Assembly: GCA_023249275.1 (NCBI GenBank)
Contig: JAHFCV010000032.1
Coordinates: 1-15,884, forward strand
Length of the DNA: 15,884 bases
Source: Candidatus Methanoperedens sp.
Lineage (GTDB): Archaea > Halobacteriota > Methanosarcinia > Methanosarcinales > Methanoperedenaceae
Direction of reading: 5' to 3'
In this document: positions 7,210 through 14,347 of the stretch, in pieces
Layout: every line of letters starts with the position of its first letter
Numbering within the stretch: the first letter of the stretch is position 1
Notes under the pieces: model-generated
What the model saw: only the letters and a program-made list of their open reading frames with translations
What the model was told of the DNA's origin: nothing
The model's database searches: none
Translations under genes and position numbers: made by a program

Positions 7210-8290
7210 AAAACTGCTCCGCCCTGGCGTGAAGGAAATAAAAGAGTACGTGCCGGGAAAATCCATCGAGGAAATTGCACGAAAATACGGGCTGGCTCCT
7301 GATAAGATAATCAAGCTTGGTTCTAATGAAAACCCTCTCGGAGCTTCGCCTCTTGCGGTTGCTGCCATTAAGGAACGCACAGGGAAGATACACCTATATC
7401 CGCCTTCGGATGCGTTAGAGTTAAGGAAAGCGCTCTCTGGCTACACAGGTTATCAGGTTAACAACATAGTGGTCTCAGGTAACGGTATGGACGGGATAAT
7501 CGATACCGTGATGAGGCTTTTTATGAAGGCTTCGGCAGAGGTCATAATACCGATACCCACGTTTTTATACTATGAAATAGCCACACTTGCTAACGGCGGA
7601 ACGCCTGTTTTTGTAAACAGGGATGAGAATTATAACATCAGTGCAAAGGAGATTCTCAATAAGGTAAATGAAAATACCAAGCTCATCTTTATCTGCTCGC
7701 CCAATAACCCTTCAGGGAATACTGTACAAGAGGAAGAACTAAGGAAAATTCTTGAGTCTGCAAAGACAATAGTATTCGTTGATGAAGCATACGCCGATTT
7801 CTCGGAATGCAACCTCATGGGGCTTGTGAGGGAATATGAAAATCTCATAGTAGGGCGCACATTCTCAAAAGCGTTCGGTCTTGCAGGCATGCGCATGGGC
7901 TATGCTGTGGCGCCTGAGTGGGTATGCAGGGAATACATGAAGGTCATGACGCCCTTCTCTTTGGATGCCTTATCCATTGCAGGCGGCATTGCTGCGCTGA
8001 AGGACAAAGAACACCTCGGGAAAACCATTGAAAACGTGAATAAAGGGCGCATCCAGCTTAGCAAAGGGCTTACGTCCCTATGCAAAGTGTATCCTTCGGA
8101 GGCGAATTTCATTATGATAGACGTGTCGCCGCGTAAAGCTGGCGAGGTTTCCGAATCTTTATTGAAGAGGGGTATAATCGTGCGTGACTGCACATCGTTT
8201 CGTGGAGCGGGGGAATCGCTGATACGGATAACCGTGGGTACGCAGGAGCAGAATCGGAAAGTGATTGAGGCTCTGAGTTCGATTATATGA
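7199..8290 (+). CDS. hisC: Histidinol-phosphate aminotransferase
   Basis: This class I/II PLP aminotransferase converts imidazole acetol phosphate to histidinol phosphate. It has 363 residues, the normal length. Visible features are KLGSNENPLGASP (39-51), SGNGMDGII (93-101), SPNNPSGN (167-174), VDEAYADF with Asp195 and Tyr198, the PLP Lys224 in RTFSKAFGLAG, and Arg232 just after it. The ATG at 7199 inside the end of argD is chosen because homology starts there (MRFEKLLRPGVKEI). The open frame extends upstream to 7142 only as a shadow of argD. No other his genes are present. A long hairpin with a T-run follows the stop, so the argD-hisC transcript probably ends there. Confidence 0.92.
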   Translation: MRFEKLLRPGVKEIKEYVPGKSIEEIARKYGLAPDKIIKLGSNENPLGASPLAVAAIKERTGKIHLYPPSDALELRKALSGYTGYQVNNIVVSGNGMDGIIDTVMRLFMKASAEVIIPIPTFLYYEIATLANGGTPVFVNRDENYNISAKEILNKVNENTKLIFICSPNNPSGNTVQEEELRKILESAKTIVFVDEAYADFSECNLMGLVREYENLIVGRTFSKAFGLAGMRMGYAVAPEWVCREYMKVMTPFSLDALSIAGGIAALKDKEHLGKTIENVNKGRIQLSKGLTSLCKVYPSEANFIMIDVSPRKAGEVSESLLKRGIIVRDCTSFRGAGESLIRITVGTQEQNRKVIEALSSII

Positions 8291-8313
8291 AAAATAACCC
8301 CCAAATGGACATT

Positions 8314-8390
8314 AACAGCGAACTAATACGAACTCGTACGAACTCCGGCGGCATGAGTTCGTATCAGTTCGTACGAGTTAGTTGTTTTTT
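8314..8390 (+). terminator. Long imperfect hairpin built from TACGAACT repeats, followed by a T-run
   Basis: The unit TACGAACT occurs twice forward (8327-8334, 8337-8344) and twice inverted (ending near 8364 and 8373). The best fold pairs 8337-8345 with 8355-8363 around the loop CGGCGGCAT. It continues outward with 8327-8334 against 8366-8373, then 8321-8324 against 8376-8379, and a few more pairs to about 8314/8386. A T6 run (8385-8390) follows. It lies between hisC (stop 8290) and the kinase gene (start 8427). A role in ending the hisC transcript is plausible, but archaeal terminators usually need only the T-run. An alternative 14-bp perfect pairing exists (8331-8344 with 8366-8379). Confidence 0.55.
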
Positions 8391-8426
8391 CATACCAGGC
8401 GCAAAGCTCGCAAAGCAGGTGTGTTT

Positions 8427-8996
8427 ATGATAGTTGCTCTCACAGGCACGCCCGGCACCGGGAAAACCACCGTCTGCGGCATTATCAGGGAACATTCGCA
8501 GTACAGGAAGCAATATAGTATCATCGACCTGAATAAGCTTGTCCTGGGTGAAAAACTGTACACGGGTAAGGATGCAGCACGGGACACTTACGAAGCAGAC
8601 ATGGATAAACTGGAGGAGCGTGTAAAGCAGGGAATCAGCCAACTGCCGCATGGTATGGATGTCATAATGGAAGGGCATCTCTCGCATCTTTTGCCTGCGG
8701 ATGCTATTATCGTGCTCAGGGCGCACCCGCTGGCTTTAAGGAAGCGGCTTGGAAAAAGGAAGGATTATTCGTTTGCGAAAGTAAAGGAAAATGCGGATGC
8801 TGAAGCGCTGGATGTGATACTCGTGGAATCTGCGGAAAGGAATAAGAACGTCTTTGAGATTAACACCACGGATATGAATTCTCTTGCTGTTGTAAAATCG
8901 GTTGTTTTGATTATAGAATCTTTGAAGCAGGGAAAAATTCCAGAGGAATATTTACCCGGGAAGATTAACTGGATAGAGCAGGTTGGAATAGAATAG
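8427..8996 (+). CDS. AK6/Fap7-type nucleoside monophosphate kinase
   Basis: This small P-loop kinase (189 residues) resembles archaeal adenylate kinase AK6/Fap7, which phosphorylates AMP with ATP and, in studied archaea and eukaryotes, also helps mature the small ribosomal subunit. Signs are the P-loop GTPGTGKTT (residues 7-15), IDLNKLV (33-39), EGHLSHLLPAD (82-92), and ENADAEALDVILVES (121-135), the last two characteristic of this branch. The ATG at 8427 gives the expected N-terminus MIVALTGTPG, with AGGTG (8417-8421) ahead of it. The frame remains open upstream to 8382 inside the T-run, which is unlikely to be translated. The following 119 bases before hypE hold a separate promoter. Confidence 0.85.
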   Translation: MIVALTGTPGTGKTTVCGIIREHSQYRKQYSIIDLNKLVLGEKLYTGKDAARDTYEADMDKLEERVKQGISQLPHGMDVIMEGHLSHLLPADAIIVLRAHPLALRKRLGKRKDYSFAKVKENADAEALDVILVESAERNKNVFEINTTDMNSLAVVKSVVLIIESLKQGKIPEEYLPGKINWIEQVGIE

Positions 8997-9063
8997 CCAT
9001 CAGCGCGGGGGACGAAGTGTAAAAACACATGCGTATATTCGCTCAAAAGCTTTTCAAAAAATC

Positions 9064-9070
9064 TTTATAG
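9064..9070 (+). promoter_or_regulatory. TATA box for hypE
   Basis: TTTATAG is preceded by an A-rich BRE-like stretch (CAAAAAATC). A start near 9093 would give a leader of about 23 bases before the ATG at 9116. Confidence 0.5.
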
Positions 9071-9115
9071 TATGCAGCATCAACTATTAAGTATTGAGAC
9101 TTCCTTCTACTGGAT

Positions 9116-10129
9116 ATGAAAATCCTCTTATCCCACGGCGCCGGCGGGGAAATGATGAACAGGCTCATCGCCGACTCCATATTGAAAAATCTTTCAGCAA
9201 AAGCTCTGGGAGAAGTAGGATTATCCGATTTAGATGATGGCGCCTCTATTTCACTGGGAGATAAAGAGCTTGTGATAAGTACAGACAGCTACATAGTTTC
9301 GCCCATATTCTTCCCCGGCGGGGACATAGGAAAACTGGCAGCATGCGGCACTATAAACGATATTTCCATGATGGGCGCGCGCCCGCTCGCCCTTTCCCTT
9401 GCCCTCATCATCGAGGAAGGTTTTGAAACTTCCGAACTTGAACAAATAATTCGCTCCATAGATGAAGTTTGCAAAAATACTGAGGTATCTGTTATCACAG
9501 GAGATACCAAGGTGATGCAGAGAGGAAAACTCGATAAAATTGTGATAAACACCACAGGGATAGGGGTAGTAGAGAAGAGTAACGTTATTAAAGACAGCAA
9601 TCTATCACCCGGAGACAAAATAATCCTTAGCGGAACAGTTGGAGACCACGGCGTTTCATTATTGTCTTTCAGGGAAGGGTTCGGTTTTGAGACCACGCTC
9701 TGCTCGGATGTGGCTCCGTTGTGGCACATGGTTGAGAAAGCTCTCAAGGTTGGCGGGATAACGGCGATGCGCGACCCCACACGCGGTGGGCTTGCTTCCA
9801 CTCTTAACGACTGGGCGCGTAAAAGCAACACCGGGATAATCGTTCGTGAGGATAAGATACCTCTTAAGACAGAAGTAATTGCAGCATCGCGAATGCTGGG
9901 TATTGACCCGTATACCGTGGCTAACGAAGGAAAGGCTGTGATTGGAGTCAGAAGAGATAAGGCAGACGAGATGCTTGCTGTGCTTCGCGATACTGAAGAG
10001 GGGAAAAACGCAGAGATTATCGGGGAGGTCATAGACAAATATAACGGCAAAGTTATACTTGAAACGATTGTAGGCGGAAGACGGATAATGGAGCCGCCTG
10101 TTGGAGACCCTGTACCCAGGGTTTGCTGA
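9116..10129 (+). CDS. hypE: Carbamoyl dehydratase HypE (hydrogenase maturation)
   Basis: HypE receives a carbamoyl group on its C-terminal Cys from HypF. It then dehydrates it with ATP to a thiocyanate, the donor of the CN ligands passed to iron on HypC-HypD. The 337-residue protein has the standard N-terminus LLSHGAGGEMMNRLI, the ATP-binding AIR-synthase-type block STDSYIVSPIFFPGGDIGKL (60-80), GTINDISMMGARP, and DPTRGGLASTLNDWA. It ends exactly in PVPRVC, so the essential C-terminal Cys337 is present. It is expressed from its own promoter, and the rest of the locus lies immediately downstream. Confidence 0.96.
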   Translation: MKILLSHGAGGEMMNRLIADSILKNLSAKALGEVGLSDLDDGASISLGDKELVISTDSYIVSPIFFPGGDIGKLAACGTINDISMMGARPLALSLALIIEEGFETSELEQIIRSIDEVCKNTEVSVITGDTKVMQRGKLDKIVINTTGIGVVEKSNVIKDSNLSPGDKIILSGTVGDHGVSLLSFREGFGFETTLCSDVAPLWHMVEKALKVGGITAMRDPTRGGLASTLNDWARKSNTGIIVREDKIPLKTEVIAASRMLGIDPYTVANEGKAVIGVRRDKADEMLAVLRDTEEGKNAEIIGEVIDKYNGKVILETIVGGRRIMEPPVGDPVPRVC

Positions 10130-10160
10130 CAAAATAGGAAGATTTATATGATTAGTATAA

Positions 10161-10170
10161 TTATTATATA
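10161..10170 (+). promoter_or_regulatory. TATA-like element for the Cys-rich small gene
   Basis: TTATTATATA is centred about 36 bases before the ATG at 10203, and a second candidate, TTTATATG, lies at 10143-10150. No good ribosome site precedes the gene, so a very short leader from the nearer box is the simpler reading. Confidence 0.35.
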
Positions 10171-10202
10171 GATGAGGTTAATTAGCCAAAAAAAGAAGAA
10201 AA

Positions 10203-10436
10203 ATGGAGATTATAATCGGCAGATGTGGTATTTCATGTGAAGTATGCAAGAATTTTAATCAGGGATGCCTTGGCTGCGAAAAGGAAAATCGGATAAAGAA
10301 TACATGCCTCATTTTTAATTGCGCCGAAAAAAAGAATGTCCAATACTGTCTCCAGTGCCTTGATTACCCGTGCAAATTGATGCGAGGTTTATCGAAATCC
10401 TACTGTCCGGTATTTACCAAAATTAAATTTGATTAA
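10203..10436 (+). CDS. Cys-rich small protein, DUF3795-like
   Basis: This 77-residue protein has 11 cysteines: 8, 12, 15, 22, 25, 35, 40, 49, 52, 57 and 68. They include several CxxC pairs (CEVC, CLGC, CLQC). The opening GRCGISCEVC and the later CLDYPCKLM spacing resemble DUF3795-type proteins, presumed metal (Zn or Fe-S) binders of unknown role. It lies between hypE and hypD, its stop overlapping the convergent hypD stop by 14 bases. The context tempts one to propose a metal- or redox-related helper for hydrogenase assembly. However, this family is widespread in archaea without hydrogenases, so the link is only positional. Confidence 0.75.
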   Translation: MEIIIGRCGISCEVCKNFNQGCLGCEKENRIKNTCLIFNCAEKKNVQYCLQCLDYPCKLMRGLSKSYCPVFTKIKFD

Positions 10437-11505
10437 TCCCGTACCTGTAAGCGATATTGCATGTTCCTTCGCTTGAGACCATACACGCGCCCACCGGGTT
10501 CTCCGGCGTGCAGGCCTTTCCGAATAATTCGCAGTCCGCCGGATTTGAAAGTCCTTTGAGTATATTTCCGCACATCGGACAGTCGGCGCCGCAGGCTTCA
10601 CCTTCTGCTAATTCGATATCAAACCTTTTTTCAGCGTCATATTCAGAAAATTCCGGTTTTATCTTTAACGAAGCATCAGGAATGACGGGCAATCCTCTCC
10701 ATTCTTTACTGCATGGCTCAAAAACCTCGCCCATCAATTTTTGGGCATGAAGATTGCCTTCGGATTTTACGGCGCGTACGTATTCATTTTCAACAATTGC
10801 AGTATTATTCTTAATCTGCCCGAGCAGCATGAAAATAGACATCAGGACATCGAGAGGTTCAAATCCTGAAATAACCTGTGGGATGTGGTATTTTTCGGAT
10901 AATGGAACGTACGGCGCTGTGCCGATAATCGTGGAAACGTGTCCCGGGTCGATGAACCCGTCTATATCGTAGCCGCCTTTTAACAGGAGTTCCATTGCAG
11001 GCGGGACAAGCCTGTGAAAACATAGTACGCTGAAGTTGTCAGGGGGAGCGTTCTTTATGACCTGTGCGGTCATGGGCGCCGTGGTTTCAAATCCGATGCC
11101 CAGAAACACAATATTTTTACCAGGGTTCCTTTTTGCGATCTCCACAGCCTCAATCGGGCTGTAAACTATCCTGATGTCCCCACCCTGCGCTTTTTCTTTG
11201 GCGAGAGACGATGTGCTTCCTGGAACGCGCAGCATATCGCCGTAGGTGGTTATTATTGCGCCGGAGCGTGAAAGATAAATGGAGCTGTCTATTTCCCGTG
11301 CAGGCGTGATGCACACGGGGCAGCCGGGACCGGGCACAACTTCGATGTTTTCAGGCAGAAGAGCGCGCAGACCATTTTTTGTGATGGTCTGTTCATGTGT
11401 CCCGCAAACGTGCATGAGCTTTATCTTTTCGCTGCCTGAAACACTCTTTATCTTGCGGATTATCCGCTCTGCTGTGGATTTGTCATTGAAGGTATTTTGC
11501 ATCAT
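10423..11505 (-). CDS. hypD: Hydrogenase maturation protein HypD
   Basis: HypD is the Fe-S scaffold on which, together with HypC, the Fe(CN)2CO unit is built. All signature motifs are present in 360 residues: HVCGTHEQT with Cys34, PGPGCPVC with Cys62 and Cys65, LGIGFETTAP, and the C-terminal cluster-binding Cys set (CGADCPMC, DCELFGKAC, then a final Cys near residue 350). The ATG at 11505 overlaps the hypC stop (ATGA), so translation is coupled to hypC. A second ATG follows at once (11502), so the protein may start one residue later. The 3' end overlaps the convergent Cys-rich gene by 14 bases. Confidence 0.97.
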   Translation of the reverse strand: MMQNTFNDKSTAERIIRKIKSVSGSEKIKLMHVCGTHEQTITKNGLRALLPENIEVVPGPGCPVCITPAREIDSSIYLSRSGAIITTYGDMLRVPGSTSSLAKEKAQGGDIRIVYSPIEAVEIAKRNPGKNIVFLGIGFETTAPMTAQVIKNAPPDNFSVLCFHRLVPPAMELLLKGGYDIDGFIDPGHVSTIIGTAPYVPLSEKYHIPQVISGFEPLDVLMSIFMLLGQIKNNTAIVENEYVRAVKSEGNLHAQKLMGEVFEPCSKEWRGLPVIPDASLKIKPEFSEYDAEKRFDIELAEGEACGADCPMCGNILKGLSNPADCELFGKACTPENPVGACMVSSEGTCNIAYRYGINQI

Positions 11506-11723
11506 TGCGCAGCCGCCAGCATCTCATCCCAGAGTTTCAAAGTCTCAAGAGCTTCCTCTTCATCCATCTTTGAGATAGCATAACCCACATGTACGAGTAC
11601 ATAATCCCCGACGTTGACATCGCTTAGCATGCTGATATTTGCTTTTCTTGTTACCCCACCATAATCGAGAACTGCTTCCTCTCCATTAATAGTCGTTACT
11701 CTGGCAGGCACTGCAAGGCACAT
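11502..11723 (-). CDS. hypC: Hydrogenase maturation chaperone HypC
   Basis: This 73-residue chaperone binds iron with HypD and delivers the Fe(CN)2CO unit to the hydrogenase large subunit. The N-terminus MCLAVPARV is diagnostic: after loss of Met, Cys2 is the essential residue. The segment VGDYVLVHVGYAISKMDEEEA (about residues 40-60) with its His is also typical. The open frame continues upstream to 11981, but that part overlaps the divergent hydrogenase gene and lacks homology. A TATATATA box (11746-11753) lies about 26 bases ahead of this ATG and there is no ribosome site, so the hypC-hypD message is probably leaderless. Confidence 0.95.
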   Translation of the reverse strand: MCLAVPARVTTINGEEAVLDYGGVTRKANISMLSDVNVGDYVLVHVGYAISKMDEEEALETLKLWDEMLAAAQ

Positions 11724-11745
11724 GAGTGATTTATTATCAAGAAAG

Positions 11746-11753
11746 TATATATA
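11746..11753. promoter_or_regulatory. Palindromic TATA box in the hypC / hydrogenase divergent promoter
   Basis: TATATATA is its own reverse complement. On the minus strand it is ~26 bases from the hypC ATG, the spacing of a leaderless gene. On the plus strand, with a purine-rich BRE-like AAGAAAG ahead, it predicts a start near 11775. That gives a leader of about 28 bases with GGTGAT (11794-11799) for the small subunit gene. One box may serve both directions. Confidence 0.6.
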
Positions 11754-11802
11754 GGTGTGCTGAGAAAGTGTATTTAGTAAAAAACGGGACGATGGTGATA
11801 TT

Positions 11803-12864
11803 ATGTTGAACAGGAGAAATTTTCTAAAAATAGCAGGCGCAGTAGGCGCAGGAATGTTTCTGGACTTATACAGTTCGGACGTTGTTCGGGCGATAGAACA
11901 GGCAGGAGAAAAAGGCGTAAAGCTCGTATGGCTCCAGGGACAGAGCGATACCGGCTGTACGGTTTCATTATTACAGGGCACGCATCCCGATATTTATGAT
12001 GCGATAATGAAATTGAATGTGGATATTCGATTCCATCCTACCATCATGGCGGCGCAGGGTGAAGAGGCGATGGCGGCTCTGGATATTGAACCGGATGTGC
12101 TTGTCGTGGAAGGGGCAATCCCTGACCCGAAATTTGCTACAGTGGGTGAAAGACCTGTAAAAGACCTAGTCACCGAATTGGCTGCAAAGACAAAGGTTGT
12201 TGTCGTGGCTGTGGGGGCATGCGCCACATACGGAGGCATCCCGGCTGCTAACGGCAATATAACCAATTCAAATGGAGTACAATATCACAAAGGTAAAAAA
12301 GGCGGCGCCCTGGGAGCAAATTTCCTTTCAAAAGCCGGTCTTCCGGTGGTAAACCTGCCCGGTTGTCCTGCACATCCCGACCATGTATTGCTTACACTTT
12401 CGGCTGTCATCCTCGGAGTTATTCCCGAACTTGACGATAAAGGAAGACCGAAGCTCTTCTTTAACGATAAGATACATAACCAGTGCGCAAGAAGGGGATT
12501 CTATGATAAAGGTGTCTTTGCGAAGAGCTTTAAAGAAACAGATTTCTCCTATGAAAAATGTCTTTACGAACTCGGATGCCGCGGTCCTGTGACAAATTCG
12601 GACTGCGCTTTTCGGAAATGGAACAGCGGGATTAACGTATGCATGAACGGGGGCGCGCCTTGCATTGGCTGTTTCCATGAAGGCTTCCCTGATGAGATGT
12701 CACCCTTGTTTGAACCTATAGAAAAGGTACCAACGCTTCTTGGGATTAACGCTGTCACGGCAGGCAAGGTGGCTGTCGCTGCAACTGCTGTCGGCATAGC
12801 TGCTCATGCGATTCGTCGCGGGATAACTAAAAAACCCGGTCATGAAGAGGAGGAGGAGAAATAA
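11803..12864 (+). CDS. [NiFe] hydrogenase small subunit, Tat-exported, membrane-anchored
   Basis: The small subunit carries three Fe-S clusters that lead electrons from the NiFe site to the membrane. A twin-arginine signal (RRNFLK, residues 4-9, then a hydrophobic run) shows export as a folded dimer. A hydrophobic helix near 325-345 anchors it beside cytochrome b. The distal cluster ligands are standard: His225, Cys228, Cys253, Cys259. The medial set is Cys268, Cys287 and Cys290, plus Cys280 at the position usually held by Pro, so a [4Fe-4S] rather than [3Fe-4S] cluster is likely. The proximal set has Cys52, Cys140 and Cys188, but the first ligand of the usual CxxC is Asp49 (GQSDTGC). A 3-Cys/1-Asp proximal cluster is known from the actinobacterial-type hydrogenase of Ralstonia eutropha. 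The stop overlaps the large-subunit start by one base, and the Glu-rich tail codons form its ribosome site. Confidence 0.95.
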   Translation: MLNRRNFLKIAGAVGAGMFLDLYSSDVVRAIEQAGEKGVKLVWLQGQSDTGCTVSLLQGTHPDIYDAIMKLNVDIRFHPTIMAAQGEEAMAALDIEPDVLVVEGAIPDPKFATVGERPVKDLVTELAAKTKVVVVAVGACATYGGIPAANGNITNSNGVQYHKGKKGGALGANFLSKAGLPVVNLPGCPAHPDHVLLTLSAVILGVIPELDDKGRPKLFFNDKIHNQCARRGFYDKGVFAKSFKETDFSYEKCLYELGCRGPVTNSDCAFRKWNSGINVCMNGGAPCIGCFHEGFPDEMSPLFEPIEKVPTLLGINAVTAGKVAVAATAVGIAAHAIRRGITKKPGHEEEEEK

Positions 12865-14339
12865 TGGCGACAGAGATTAAGATAGACCCGATTACACGCA
12901 TCGAAGGGCATCTTGGCGTTACAGTGAAGGTGGATGGGGGAAAAGTAGTAGAGGCAGAGTGCAGCGGCACGATGTTCCGAGGATTTGAGACTATTTTAAT
13001 TGGCAGAGACCCTCGCGATGCCCCGGTGCTAACCCAGAGGATATGCGGCGTGTGCCACCAGAGCCACAGGATTGCAGGAGTGCGGGCGCTTGAAAATGCC
13101 GCAGGCACGAGCGTGCCTGAAGGCGCCAGGAAAATGAGGAACCTCATCGAGGCTGTTACCACGCTTTATTCCCATGCGCTGTGGTTCTATGCCCTTGGAG
13201 GACCTGATTACAGCGATGCGGTAACAAAAAGCGGATTGAAGAGACTTGACCCGATTACAGGTCAGGGATATAGAGAGGCTGTCGCCAACCAGAGGAAACT
13301 GCACGAGGTATTGTCCATCCTCGGAGCAAAGGTGCCGCACCAGATGACCTACATCCACGGCGGGCTGACCCATGAACCATCGGTTGAAAAGATACTGGCG
13401 ATGAAGACAAGGATGCTTGAGGTGTCGGATTGGGTTGGTAAAACCTCTGACCTTCCTTCTGTGCTTGAAGACAAGCTGGCAGGAAAGCCCAATGATTATT
13501 CTAAAGGATATGTATTGAACGATGTGGTGGACTGGGCTGTATATGCCCTGAATGAAAAAGCGGACACGTGGGGAGCAGGGCACCAGAAATATATCTCATA
13601 CGGCGTTTATGACATGACGGATGGAACTTCATTTTTACCATCAGGTGTATGGGACGGCGGAAAAGTCATACCAATGGACGAAAAAAAGATAACAGAGTAT
13701 GTAAAATACTCATGGTACACGGATGATTCAGGCGGCGTAACGCGTGATTCTCCCACGCTGAAAATTGCCCCGGATAAAGCAGGAGCATATTCCTGGGCAA
13801 AAACGCCCAGATACGGCACCATGGCTGTGGAGGGAGGACCTCTTGCCAGAATGGTAATCGCAAGACTTGACCCGTTTGACCTTCGCAAAAAACTCGGAGG
13901 GGGCGCTGAAAAAGCCTCGACCTTCAACCGCACCATAGCAAGGATGCAGGAAGCGCTCGTTCTCAGGGATAAGATAGTGGAATGGCTTGATGAGCTTAAA
14001 CCCGGCGAAAAAACCTATGCTGATTTTGAAGTTCCTGACAAAGCGCTTGGCGTGGGTCTCTGGGAGGCGCCGCGCGGTCCTGTAGGGCACTGGACTGAGA
14101 TAAAAGGAAAGAAGATAAGCCGATATCAGGTTATCGCAGGCACTACCTGGAATGCCACGCCAAAAGACGACATGGGACAGCGCGGGGTAATCGAGGAAGC
14201 GCTGATTGGCGCGCCCGTGCCTGATGTGAAAAACCCGGTAAACGTGGTCAGGACGGTGCGGTCTTATGACCCATGCCTTGCATGCACGGTTCATGTGATG
14301 ACGCCAAAAGGGCAAAAATACAGCATGCAGGTAACTTAG
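12864..14339 (+). CDS. [NiFe] hydrogenase large subunit
   Basis: This is the catalytic subunit that splits or makes H2 at the NiFe(CN)2CO centre. The four metal-binding cysteines are present in the L1 motif RICGVCHQSH (Cys61, Cys64) and the L2 motif DPCLACTVH (Cys471, Cys474). RIEGH near residue 12 is also standard. After His477 come 14 residues (VMTPKGQKYSMQVT), the C-terminal tail cleaved by the maturation protease encoded two genes downstream. It has no signal peptide and is expected to be carried across the membrane with the Tat-dependent small subunit. At 491 residues it is a typical group 1 (membrane-bound, uptake-type) subunit. I do not assign a subgroup. The ATG shares a base with the small-subunit stop, and a GAGGAGGAGGAG run (12847-12858) precedes it. 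Confidence 0.96.
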   Translation: MATEIKIDPITRIEGHLGVTVKVDGGKVVEAECSGTMFRGFETILIGRDPRDAPVLTQRICGVCHQSHRIAGVRALENAAGTSVPEGARKMRNLIEAVTTLYSHALWFYALGGPDYSDAVTKSGLKRLDPITGQGYREAVANQRKLHEVLSILGAKVPHQMTYIHGGLTHEPSVEKILAMKTRMLEVSDWVGKTSDLPSVLEDKLAGKPNDYSKGYVLNDVVDWAVYALNEKADTWGAGHQKYISYGVYDMTDGTSFLPSGVWDGGKVIPMDEKKITEYVKYSWYTDDSGGVTRDSPTLKIAPDKAGAYSWAKTPRYGTMAVEGGPLARMVIARLDPFDLRKKLGGGAEKASTFNRTIARMQEALVLRDKIVEWLDELKPGEKTYADFEVPDKALGVGLWEAPRGPVGHWTEIKGKKISRYQVIAGTTWNATPKDDMGQRGVIEEALIGAPVPDVKNPVNVVRTVRSYDPCLACTVHVMTPKGQKYSMQVT

Positions 14340-14347
14340 GTGATACC

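Noticed and set aside
9289..10050. 253-residue open frame on the minus strand
   Set aside because: It is fully inside hypE, Ser/Pro-rich, and has no motif: a shadow of hypE codon use.
11724..11981. N-terminal extension of hypC in the minus-strand open frame up to 11981
   Set aside because: It overlaps the hydrogenase small-subunit gene, has no similarity to HypC, and the canonical MCLAVP start with a leaderless TATA lies at 11723.
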